Shown in pieces: positions 42,580-51,224 of a DNA stretch of 64,000 nucleotides. The translations under genes and the position numbers were made by a program. The stretch's first letter is position 1. Each line of letters opens with the position of its first letter. Source of the DNA: Parapedobacter sp035556095. GTDB lineage: Bacteria; Bacteroidota; Bacteroidia; Sphingobacteriales; Sphingobacteriaceae. The stretch is from positions 1-64,000 of the forward strand of contig NZ_DATMFT010000012.1 in the NCBI RefSeq assembly GCF_035556095.1. Reading direction: 5' to 3'. Below the pieces are notes generated by a model. The model saw only the letters and a program-made list of their open reading frames with translations. It was not told the DNA's origin and did no database searches.

Positions 42580-45500
42580 ATGAAGAGAATGTTATATTGC
42601 CGATACCGGCTAACCCCTAAATTAATGTTCGCCCTGTTCATGGCATTTTTCGCCATCGGGCATGCACAATCGACCGAATCACTCTTTTCCTTTACATGGA
42701 AACAGGAGGCCATAGGCGACGTGTTTGAACAAATTGAGCAACGTGCAGACGTACGGTTTTCTTATAACCCGTTGGAGTTGGATGTTAACAAACGTATTAC
42801 CCTCCAAGTCCGCAATGCCAAACTGGACGAACTGCTGGATAAACTGGGTCAACAGCTGGCTTTCCGTTACCGCTTGCGCGGCGAGATGGTCATCATCCAA
42901 TTCAATGAGCAACCTGGAACAGTACTTCAGCAGTTTATAAACGGACAGGTCCAGGATAGCCGGGGGCAGCCACTTGAGGGCGTAACCATTGTCAACATGC
43001 GGACAAATAGCTCCCAGATGAGCACCGCTAACGGCAATTTTTCAATTCCCGCACAAGCGGGTGATGAACTCCGGTTCCGCATGATGGGGTATACAACCGA
43101 AACGGTCACCATTGCAGCGATCGCGCAGCCGCTCCGCGTGGTGTTGGAAGATGCCATCGTGGAACTCGACGAAACGGTAGTCACCGCGTTGGGTATTACG
43201 CGCGAGGAACGCTCATTGGGTTACGCGGTTTCTGAAGTGGCGGGGGCCGAGCTCAAAAAAGTACGCGAGCCCAACGTAATTAATTCACTCGCCGGGCGCG
43301 TTGCGGGGTTGGTCATCAACTCCACTGCTGGTGGTCCCGCGGGATCGTCGCGCGTCATCATCCGCGGCGCAACTACCATCACCGGCAACAACCAGCCACT
43401 CTATGTGGTGGATGGTATTCCAATGGACAACTCCAATTACGGACAAGTGGACGGTGGGAAATTCGCTGCAGGCTATGATCTTGGCGATGCGATTTCAGCT
43501 ATCAATCCTGACGATATCGCTACAGTAAGTGTGCTGAAGGGACCTTCTGCCGCTGCATTGTATGGGAGCCGGGCAGCCAATGGCGTTATCCTCATTACTA
43601 CCAAAAAGGGCGGTACCAGCAAAGAGCTTGGTATCGAACTTAACAGCACGATGACATTTGAGAACCAATTGACCACGTTTGATGGCTACCAGACGCGATA
43701 TGGGCAGGGGCGTAACCAAAATCTGGTAATGGATGCCGATCAGGCGCGCACCTCACTGTTTTCGAATTTCGGCCCGCGCCTCGATCCGGACCTAATGATA
43801 CCTTATTTTGATGGCCAATTACGTCCCTACGCATTGGCAAAGGATAACATCAGCGGTTTTTTCAGAACAGGGGCTACCTATACCAACAGCGTATCATTGA
43901 CGAATGCTACGGATCGCTCGTCGTTCCGGCTGGCGGTATCTGATATGCGCAATCAAGATATTGTACCCGAAAGTGGGCTCCGACGCAATTCATTCACCTT
44001 TAATGGCACCTCTAAGTTTGGCGAGAAGGTGACGATGGAAGCACGTGCGTATTACCTCAATGAAAACGTAACCAACCGGCCGGCGTTGGCCGACGACCCC
44101 GGAAATATCGGGAACAACTTCGTCGGGTTGGCCAATAACGTGGATCAAGCGTATTTCAAGAACTATTACAAAGATGCCCAAGGTACGTATGTTGATTGGG
44201 GTGGTGGCCAATACCGGCTAAATCCTTATTGGATCATCAACGAGATGAGTAATGAGACAGCGAAAGATCGGCTGATGGGTGCACTTCAACTCAATTATAC
44301 CATTACCAGTTGGATGAGCCTGCAGGGTAGACTGGCAACCGACCTGACGTTTCTCGATTTCGAGAAATATACCCCCCGAACCACACCGGGCTCACTGGCA
44401 GGCCGGTTGAATACCAATCACCAGCGGTATTCGACCACTGAATCGGATGTGCTATTGAGCATGGAAAAACAGGTAACGCCCGCGTGGTACCTGTCAGCCA
44501 GGCTTGGCGCCAGCGTATCCCGTATCCGCAACGCTGGCAGTACGATGGAATTCCTGAACATGACCATGACGGATGTGGTAAGCCCAAACAGCTTTGCCGA
44601 TAAGTCGGTCGTTGAAAACGATTACCGAAAGCATAATAACTCCGCATACATACTATTGAGTGCTGGCTACAAAGGATTCCTCTACGCCGATGCAACGATC
44701 CGCCATGATGCATCATCCACACTGCCGAGCACTGATAACAGTTACATATACCCCTCTCTGGCGGGAAGCTTTGTTTTTTCGGATGCATTCAAGATTGACA
44801 AGCAAATCCTGACGTTTGGCAAGCTGCGCGTATCGGCCGCCGAGGTGGGCAACGATACCGATCCCTATCAGCTGGATTTATACTATGCGCTCAATCCGCT
44901 CTCGTTCATGGGCAGTTCGGTAGGCAACATTTCCAGTATGTTGCTTCCCAACCCGGCATTGAAGCCTACCCGCACCCGCTCGTTTGAAACCGGCTTGGAG
45001 CTGAAATTCCTGGAAAACCGGATCGGTCTGGATGTAACCTATTACACCCAGCGCTCGCGCGACCAGATCAATCGCGTACCCATACCGGTTTCTTCCGGCT
45101 TTACGTCGCAGATCATCAATGCTGGGGTTATCCTAAACAAAGGCGTGGAGATTGTGCTGAACACCCAGCCCATATCCAACGAACATTTCCATTGGGATTT
45201 GAATTTCAATGTCGCACGCAATATCAATAAAGTAGAGTCATTGGCCGAAGGGGTGCCGTTCCTCACCCTATCTGATGCCCGCTGGATGGGCGTGGCTGTG
45301 GTGGCGATGCCCGATGCGCCCTACGGTTCCATATTGGGGTATGGTTACCAATATGACCCCGAGGGTAACATCATCCTCAACGCCAATAACCTAACGCCGC
45401 TGGTAAGCGAAGAACGCCAATTGTTGGGGCAGGGCACGTTCAAATTGACGGGTGGTTTATACTCCAGCATGAATTACAAGAATTTCGGGCTTACGGCCAT

Positions 45501-46065
45501 CGTCGATATGAAACTTGGTGCCGACCTGTTTTCGATGTCCAACTTGTTTGCCGCCACTCGGGGAAGTCTTAACTCCACACTCCAAGGGCGCGAGGAGTGG
45601 ATTCAATCTGAAGAAGAACGCTTAGCCGCGGGCGCCACCGAAGACGAGTGGCGAAACATGGGTAAGGTGCGCGGGTATGTACCTCAAGGTGTTGTACAGA
45701 CCGGCACAGATGACAAGGGCAACCCTATTTACACGCCTAACACACAGGCGGTGGACCCATCGCTATATTGGTCAAACATCTATACCGATGGCAATGGTAT
45801 TTCCATCCCCTATATTTATGATGCGGGATATCTCAAGATGCGCGAAATTACGCTGAGTTACCGTGTACCCGGTTCACTGGTCTCTAAATGGGGTGTCCAA
45901 GACCTTAGTATCGCTGTGGTAAGCCGCAACCCGTTTATCATTTACAAGTCGGTACCTAATGTCGACCCCGATTCGAATTACAACAACAGCAATGGGCAAG
46001 GTTTGGAATACGGCTCCCTGCCTTCGCGGCGCAGTTGGGGCATCAACCTCAATTTCAGATTTTAA
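42580..46065 (+). CDS. SusC/RagA-family TonB-dependent receptor with STN signalling domain
   Basis: An outer-membrane glycan importer of 1161 residues. Order: signal peptide to about residue 30 (GHAQ), STN domain (35-108), CarboxypepD_reg-like domain (about 120-195; VQDSRGQPLEGVTIVNM), TonB plug (205-340; SLAGRVAGLVINSTAGG, PLYVVDGIPMDN, LKGPSAAALYGSRAANGVILI) and a beta-barrel ending in WGINLNFRF. The STN domain allows transenvelope signalling to the FecR protein encoded 44 bases upstream. It pairs with the SusD lipoprotein downstream. Confidence 0.95.
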   Translation: MKRMLYCRYRLTPKLMFALFMAFFAIGHAQSTESLFSFTWKQEAIGDVFEQIEQRADVRFSYNPLELDVNKRITLQVRNAKLDELLDKLGQQLAFRYRLRGEMVIIQFNEQPGTVLQQFINGQVQDSRGQPLEGVTIVNMRTNSSQMSTANGNFSIPAQAGDELRFRMMGYTTETVTIAAIAQPLRVVLEDAIVELDETVVTALGITREERSLGYAVSEVAGAELKKVREPNVINSLAGRVAGLVINSTAGGPAGSSRVIIRGATTITGNNQPLYVVDGIPMDNSNYGQVDGGKFAAGYDLGDAISAINPDDIATVSVLKGPSAAALYGSRAANGVILITTKKGGTSKELGIELNSTMTFENQLTTFDGYQTRYGQGRNQNLVMDADQARTSLFSNFGPRLDPDLMIPYFDGQLRPYALAKDNISGFFRTGATYTNSVSLTNATDRSSFRLAVSDMRNQDIVPESGLRRNSFTFNGTSKFGEKVTMEARAYYLNENVTNRPALADDPGNIGNNFVGLANNVDQAYFKNYYKDAQGTYVDWGGGQYRLNPYWIINEMSNETAKDRLMGALQLNYTITSWMSLQGRLATDLTFLDFEKYTPRTTPGSLAGRLNTNHQRYSTTESDVLLSMEKQVTPAWYLSARLGASVSRIRNAGSTMEFLNMTMTDVVSPNSFADKSVVENDYRKHNNSAYILLSAGYKGFLYADATIRHDASSTLPSTDNSYIYPSLAGSFVFSDAFKIDKQILTFGKLRVSAAEVGNDTDPYQLDLYYALNPLSFMGSSVGNISSMLLPNPALKPTRTRSFETGLELKFLENRIGLDVTYYTQRSRDQINRVPIPVSSGFTSQIINAGVILNKGVEIVLNTQPISNEHFHWDLNFNVARNINKVESLAEGVPFLTLSDARWMGVAVVAMPDAPYGSILGYGYQYDPEGNIILNANNLTPLVSEERQLLGQGTFKLTGGLYSSMNYKNFGLTAIVDMKLGADLFSMSNLFAATRGSLNSTLQGREEWIQSEEERLAAGATEDEWRNMGKVRGYVPQGVVQTGTDDKGNPIYTPNTQAVDPSLYWSNIYTDGNGISIPYIYDAGYLKMREITLSYRVPGSLVSKWGVQDLSIAVVSRNPFIIYKSVPNVDPDSNYNNSNGQGLEYGSLPSRRSWGINLNFRF

Positions 46066-46100
46066 TAACGGCCATGTCTACACTAATTATTATACAGACT

Positions 46101-47681
46101 ATGAAGAAGTTAATCTATCGGAGTGTAACGGGGGTAGCCATTCTGTTATCAATGGCTGCATGTACGAAATTCGGTGACACCAATATCGACCCAACACGGT
46201 CGAGCGACCTCGACCCCAACCTCCAACTGTCGCTGGTTCAAGCCCGCTTTTCGGGCGACCTTGAAATCAACGAAAAACTAGGTGTCGTGATGACCATGCC
46301 CCTGGTTCAACAGCTCGGCGGTATCTGGGCCAATCGTTACGGGCAAATGTATATCAAGAGCCTCCCGTACCTTTCATCCTTTTGGGAATATACGTACCAC
46401 AACGACATCCTCAACATCGTGGATGCCGTGGAACGGACCAACGGTGTGGAAAAATCAACCAACCTGAATGCCGTTTGCCGGATCATGAAAGTCTATATGT
46501 TTGCACGGCTGACCGATCTTTACGGTGATATTCCGTACAGCGAAGCTGGAATGGCCGCCTATACAGGCGTTACACGGCCCATATACGATAAGCAAGAAGA
46601 CATTTACGCCCACTTCTTCAGTGAGTTGAAGGAGGCATCGGCTCAGTTGGATGCATCTAAGGACCCGGTTCCCGGCGACTTTTTCTACGGCGGTAACGTG
46701 GCGGCTTGGGAAAAATTTGCCAATTCTCTGCGGCTGCGATTGGCCATGCGGCTCGTGAAACGCGACCCGGCCAAGGCACAGACCGAAGCACAGGCAGCCT
46801 ATCAGGACGGGGTGTTTGACAGCAATGCAGCGATGTGCATCATGCGCCATGAAAACGTCCAGAATGATTATGTCGATATCCGGGGCAACGGCGTATCCGT
46901 GGGTATCAATCAGCATGAGGTCGTGCCGCGGCTGTCAGCTACCTTCATTAATCAGATGCGCAATTCCAACGATCCCCGCCTAAACCATATCGCAAGGTAT
47001 TACATCGATTTGCCTTACCGGCCGTTTGACCGGGTGGATATTACCGAGCAGGTACGCGCGGTTGTCGGTATAACCGGTGTGAACCCAACCGACTACATTT
47101 GGGACGATTGGAAAAACCCATTCGATATCGAAGTACCCGGCGTAGGCACCCATACCGTTACCAACAACGAACAGAAAGCCCAGCCGGCCAATTTCCTTAT
47201 CAGGAACGATGCACCATTTTTCCACCAGACGTATGCCGAAGTGGAGTTCTTGCTGGCCGAGGCCGCACTGCGCTTCGGCACCGGCTTCGGTGACGTCCAG
47301 ATGCATTACGAAAACGGGGTCCGCGCAGCCTTGCAGCAACTGAGCCTGTTTACGGGCGGCCCCGTGTTTACCGATACCGAAATCGCGAATTTCATACAAA
47401 GCGTGCCCCTGCTGCCGGGCCGCGAATTGGAGGTCATCAATACCCAATTGTGGATAGCCTTGTTCCTCAACGGCCCGGAAGCTTATGCCAACTGGCGGCG
47501 TAGCGGCTATCCGGTGCTGCCATCGCCGGTAAATGGCGAGTCTAATTCGACAACAACGCCGCGGCGGTTTGAATACCCGCTATCGGAGCAGGAACAGAAC
47601 GGTGTAAATTATGGGGCAGCCGTAGGACGGCTGGGTGGTACCAATTCTTGGAACGGGAGGGTATGGTGGGACGTGGAATAA
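46101..47681 (+). CDS. SusD/RagB-family glycan-binding lipoprotein
   Basis: A 526-residue surface lipoprotein with a lipobox (LLSMAACTKF, Cys near residue 21) that caps the SusC barrel and binds glycan. The sequence (LVQQLGGIWANRYGQMY, CRIMKVYMFARLTDLYGDIPYSEA, SLRLRLAMRLVKRDP) follows the SusD-like helical fold with TPR units; the C-terminus has the usual NYGAAVGRLGGTNSWNGRVWWD region. The ATG at 46101 begins the signal peptide, 35 bases after susC. It overlaps the GH18 gene by 19 bases. Confidence 0.93.
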   Translation: MKKLIYRSVTGVAILLSMAACTKFGDTNIDPTRSSDLDPNLQLSLVQARFSGDLEINEKLGVVMTMPLVQQLGGIWANRYGQMYIKSLPYLSSFWEYTYHNDILNIVDAVERTNGVEKSTNLNAVCRIMKVYMFARLTDLYGDIPYSEAGMAAYTGVTRPIYDKQEDIYAHFFSELKEASAQLDASKDPVPGDFFYGGNVAAWEKFANSLRLRLAMRLVKRDPAKAQTEAQAAYQDGVFDSNAAMCIMRHENVQNDYVDIRGNGVSVGINQHEVVPRLSATFINQMRNSNDPRLNHIARYYIDLPYRPFDRVDITEQVRAVVGITGVNPTDYIWDDWKNPFDIEVPGVGTHTVTNNEQKAQPANFLIRNDAPFFHQTYAEVEFLLAEAALRFGTGFGDVQMHYENGVRAALQQLSLFTGGPVFTDTEIANFIQSVPLLPGRELEVINTQLWIALFLNGPEAYANWRRSGYPVLPSPVNGESNSTTTPRRFEYPLSEQEQNGVNYGAAVGRLGGTNSWNGRVWWDVE

Positions 47682-48649
47682 TACGTTTTTTGCTGCTCGT
47701 CTTGCCGTTGCTGGTGCTGGAAACGTCATGCAAAGGCAACCTTGATCCGGATTTGCCGCCCGAGCAGCCTCGGTTACGGGTACTGGGTTATGTATTTGCT
47801 TCCGATTGGTCGCTGGCTAGCACGCAGATCGATTGGCAATACATCACCGACCTGAATATCGCATTCCTGAACCCGGATGTTGCCGGCGGCTTCGAGCGGA
47901 ATGCGGCGTTGGGCACGCTCGTGCGACAGGCGCGCGATCACAATGTCCGCGTGTTTTTCTCCATTGGTGGTGGCAATCCACCACCCCATCTCGAAGGGCT
48001 GCTAAGTACGAAGCAGGGGCGGGCTAAACTGGTGATTGGAATCGTCGATTTGATAAACCAGTACGGATTTGATGGGGTGGATATCGACCTGGAGAATGCG
48101 CTCATCAATGAGCACTATGCGCCATTTGTAGCAGAAGTTGCAACGGCCGTGAAGCCATTGGGTAAATTGGTTACCGCAGCATTGGCCCGTTGGAATGCTG
48201 ACCAGATTGCAGACGAGACACTGGCCCATTACGACGTTATCCATATCATGTCTTACGATGCTACAGGACCTTGGAATCCGTCCAATACCGGTCCGCATTC
48301 GCCCTATTCCATGGCTACTACGGATTTCGAGTACTTCCATAAAACGAGAAATATTCCTGCCGACCGTATTTTCGTCGGGTTACCCTTTTACGGATACGGT
48401 TTTGGCGAAGGGGCACCCCAAAGTATCTTCTTCCGCGATATCGTGGCGCGCTGGCCCGGGAGCGAATGGAACGACCAGGTGACGCTTCCCGAGGGTGGGG
48501 ACATCTATTACAACGGAATTCCCACGATCCGTAAAAAGACACAGTATGCCATCGACAACGGTGCCGGTGGTGTGATGATCTGGCAACTCCTGCAGGATGC
48601 CGATGGTGATAAATCCTTGCTCCGTGCCATCAACGAAACAATCAATTGA
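47663..48649 (+). CDS. GH18 glycoside hydrolase lipoprotein (chitinase or endo-beta-N-acetylglucosaminidase type)
   Basis: A 328-residue GH18 TIM barrel. The N-terminal lipobox (LLVLETSCKG) suggests surface anchoring. The family motif DxxDxDxE is complete: DGVDIDLE with D137, D140, D142 and catalytic E144. VFFSIGGG and IHIMSYDATGPW are the other conserved strands, and MIWQLLQDADG is the last. It cleaves beta-1,4 bonds next to GlcNAc; whether the substrate is chitin or an N-glycan core is not determinable. The ATG at 47663 overlaps susD by 19 bases; a TTG is in frame at 47648. Confidence 0.88.
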   Translation: MVGRGIIRFLLLVLPLLVLETSCKGNLDPDLPPEQPRLRVLGYVFASDWSLASTQIDWQYITDLNIAFLNPDVAGGFERNAALGTLVRQARDHNVRVFFSIGGGNPPPHLEGLLSTKQGRAKLVIGIVDLINQYGFDGVDIDLENALINEHYAPFVAEVATAVKPLGKLVTAALARWNADQIADETLAHYDVIHIMSYDATGPWNPSNTGPHSPYSMATTDFEYFHKTRNIPADRIFVGLPFYGYGFGEGAPQSIFFRDIVARWPGSEWNDQVTLPEGGDIYYNGIPTIRKKTQYAIDNGAGGVMIWQLLQDADGDKSLLRAINETIN

Positions 48650-48657
48650 TAAACGAT

Positions 48658-50004
48658 ATGAACAAAAAAGCAATGAATAAGCTAATTAACGTTTGGATGC
48701 CGGTACTGCTGCTGGTTGTTGCGGTATCCGGTTGCGAAAAAAATGGTGACACAGCGTATAGTACTGATTTTCATCCGCGGATATTCGATCGAACCGGTGT
48801 ATTTACCAGTCCTTCGATGATTATTTCGGAGGGTGAGACGGCCAGTTTTACGGGACTGTTGTTTTCGCCTGCTGCGGCGGTGGATATCAGTTGGAAAGTA
48901 GACGGAACGGAAGTTTCTACCGATACAGCCTTTATGTTTACACCCCAAGGTGGTGGGGAGTACACGATTACACTGGAGGTGTCAAACGGTGGAAAAACAA
49001 CCAGCCGTACCTCTTCTATCTTGGTCAACCCAACGGATTACACACTGAAACCCTATACATCGGTAGCCATGGCCTATCTGTCGGATGGCGGCACGGCCGC
49101 CCATGTGGATTGGGGCACGGTAACTCATGTGGCATTCCAGTGTGCCAGGGTACTGCCCGACGGTGGCCTCGATGTGACAGCCGGGCAAACGAACCAGGCA
49201 GCCGATGAGGTGGTAGCACGTGCACATATCAATGGCATTCCGGTATTGCTGGGCATTGCGGGTCGGCTTACCGGGCTCGATGGCTGGGCATTGTACGAAA
49301 GCAACGATTTCGGTGGTGCCATCGCCCAGCCGGCAACACGGCAGTTGGTGGTGCAAAACGTGGTCAATTATGTAACTGCCCGGCGGATGGACGGCGTGGA
49401 CATCATGATGACCGACATTAATTCAGGAGCTTATTCGTCGAACCTTGCTGCCATCGGCCCATTTTTGGCAGACCTCCGTGCGGCATTACCCCCCGATGCA
49501 CTGATTACCGTTACGGTCGCCACCGGCTGGCAGCATTGGGAGTATCCCGACCTCTCGGCGGCAGACTGGCTTAACGTACGCGGGTTTGAAAATGGACTGA
49601 CCGTGGGGCCGGGTGCACCACGTGACCAGCCCTCGCCTTTCCAATTCATGGTAGATGGTGCCAATATCTGGCTCAACCACGGTATTCCCAAAGAGAAAAT
49701 CGTCTTGGGTATTCCGGCGTTCGGTTTGCAATATAACGGGATAGATGACAATGGCAATAACCTTGATTGGGGCTCTTATAGTTATGTTCCTTATCGTGAT
49801 ATCGTGGCTGCAGATAGCGAAGCGCACAATAAAGAATTTATTGAACAGGCCCACGGCGTCTATTTCAATGGAATACCATTGGTTACACAGAAAGCCGCAT
49901 ACGTTAAAGAAAATGGTTTCAAAGGGGTATACCTTTGGGCTGGCGATTATGACGTGACGGGTGAAAAGTCGTTGATGGGCACGATTTACCAGATATTACA
50001 ATAA
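48658..50004 (+). CDS. GH18-fold lipoprotein lacking catalytic residues (putative surface glycan-binding protein)
   Basis: A 448-residue lipoprotein (VVAVSGCEKN). A PKD/Ig-like domain (about residues 55-125) precedes a GH18-like barrel. The end matches the preceding gene closely (YFNGIPLVTQKAAYVKENG against YYNGIPTIRKKTQYAIDNG, then YLWAGDYDVTGEKSLMG), so the two are paralogues. The catalytic motif reads DGVDIMMTD: D245 and D248 are kept, but the inner Asp is M250 and the catalytic Glu is T252. It should not hydrolyse and probably binds the same glycan, filling the SusE/F position. It starts eight bases after the GH18 stop. Confidence 0.82.
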   Translation: MNKKAMNKLINVWMPVLLLVVAVSGCEKNGDTAYSTDFHPRIFDRTGVFTSPSMIISEGETASFTGLLFSPAAAVDISWKVDGTEVSTDTAFMFTPQGGGEYTITLEVSNGGKTTSRTSSILVNPTDYTLKPYTSVAMAYLSDGGTAAHVDWGTVTHVAFQCARVLPDGGLDVTAGQTNQAADEVVARAHINGIPVLLGIAGRLTGLDGWALYESNDFGGAIAQPATRQLVVQNVVNYVTARRMDGVDIMMTDINSGAYSSNLAAIGPFLADLRAALPPDALITVTVATGWQHWEYPDLSAADWLNVRGFENGLTVGPGAPRDQPSPFQFMVDGANIWLNHGIPKEKIVLGIPAFGLQYNGIDDNGNNLDWGSYSYVPYRDIVAADSEAHNKEFIEQAHGVYFNGIPLVTQKAAYVKENGFKGVYLWAGDYDVTGEKSLMGTIYQILQ

Positions 50005-50024
50005 ATTTGCAGTAATACCGGAAG

Positions 50025-51215
50025 ATGAGTTTGCCACCTACCAGCAGCCGATTGCTCTCCATCGATGCCTATCGGGCGTTGGTTATGCTGTTGATGATTT
50101 TCGTGAACGACACATGGACGTTGATCGGTATTCCTAATTGGATAGACCATCTGCCCGCTGAGGCTGATGGTTTGGGCTTGGCGGATGTGGTGTTTCCGGC
50201 TTTTCTCTTTATCGTGGGGCTTTCCGTGCCGCTGGCCATACGGAGCCGGTTGAAAAAGGGCGACAGCCGATGGCGGATTACCGGACATGTGGCGGTACGG
50301 TCGCTCGCCTTGATCGTGATGGGTGTGTTCCATGTCAACCTGGACAGTTATGCAGACACCGCATGGCTGCCGAAGTGGGTGTGGCAAATAGCCATAACCG
50401 TGGGCTTCTTTCTCGTATGGATGGATTACCGCGCACCGCGCTCGGCCAAGGCAACGGTGCTCAAAAGCATTGGGATCACCGGATTGGTTGTATTGGCACT
50501 GCTCTTCCAGGCCGATGGCGGCGACCCCGGCAGCTGGTTGGCCATGCGGCCACACTGGTGGGGCATATTGGGCCTGATTGGCTGGTGCTACCTGTTGGTG
50601 AGCTTGCTGTTTTTATGGACGCGGGGCAACCCTTGGGCACAGGTGGGCGTATTCACCGCCTTTATCCTGTTCAATATGGGTGCGCAATCCAGCGTCTTTG
50701 ACGGGCTGGAGCCGGTTCGTACGTGGGTATGGATAGCCGGGGATGGTGCGTTGCCCGCCCTTACTGCCTGTGGTGTTTTGGTATCGTTACTATACCGGCG
50801 GTACAACGCGCAACTACCGGCATTTTTATGGCGAGCCACTGTCCTGGCCGCTGCCCTGTTGGCACTGGGTTTCCTGGCCCGGTTGGAGTGGAATATCTCT
50901 AAGATATGGGCCACTCCCTCGTTTGCACTGGTGTGTGCCGGTATCAGCGTCGCAGCGTTTGCACTGCTGGTGTATATCGTAGACATAAAGCGCTGGTCGG
51001 GTTGGTATCGCTTCATTAGCCCGGCTGGTACCAGTACCCTCACGTGTTACCTACTGCCCTATATCCACTATGCAATCTTAGCGTATATCGGGTGGCAGCT
51101 GCCGGCGGTACTCCGAACCGGTACGGTGGGTATCGCTAAATCGTTGCTATACGCGCTAGTTATCATTGCCATCACAGGGATACTCGAAAAGCGACGTATC
51201 CGGTTGAAATTATAA
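50025..51215 (+). CDS. NagX-like membrane protein (DUF5009, HGSNAT-related)
   Basis: A 396-residue protein with about ten membrane helices. Its N-terminus, SRLLSIDAYRALVMLLMIFVND, and VVFPAFLFIVGLSVPLAI are typical of DUF5009/heparan-alpha-glucosaminide N-acetyltransferase-like proteins, called NagX when found in GlcNAc loci. The usual histidine of the acetyltransferase domain is not obvious. Its place between GH18 and GH20 genes supports a role with amino sugars (transport or transacetylation), but the activity is unproven. It lies nine bases upstream of the GH20 gene. Confidence 0.8.
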   Translation: MSLPPTSSRLLSIDAYRALVMLLMIFVNDTWTLIGIPNWIDHLPAEADGLGLADVVFPAFLFIVGLSVPLAIRSRLKKGDSRWRITGHVAVRSLALIVMGVFHVNLDSYADTAWLPKWVWQIAITVGFFLVWMDYRAPRSAKATVLKSIGITGLVVLALLFQADGGDPGSWLAMRPHWWGILGLIGWCYLLVSLLFLWTRGNPWAQVGVFTAFILFNMGAQSSVFDGLEPVRTWVWIAGDGALPALTACGVLVSLLYRRYNAQLPAFLWRATVLAAALLALGFLARLEWNISKIWATPSFALVCAGISVAAFALLVYIVDIKRWSGWYRFISPAGTSTLTCYLLPYIHYAILAYIGWQLPAVLRTGTVGIAKSLLYALVIIAITGILEKRRIRLKL

Positions 51216-51224
51216 CTTACACAT

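Noticed and set aside
50025..51215. Assignment as an ordinary OafA-type O-antigen acyltransferase
   Set aside because: The N-terminal LSIDAYRALVMLLMIFVND and helix layout fit DUF5009/NagX better, and the neighbours are GlcNAc-active enzymes.
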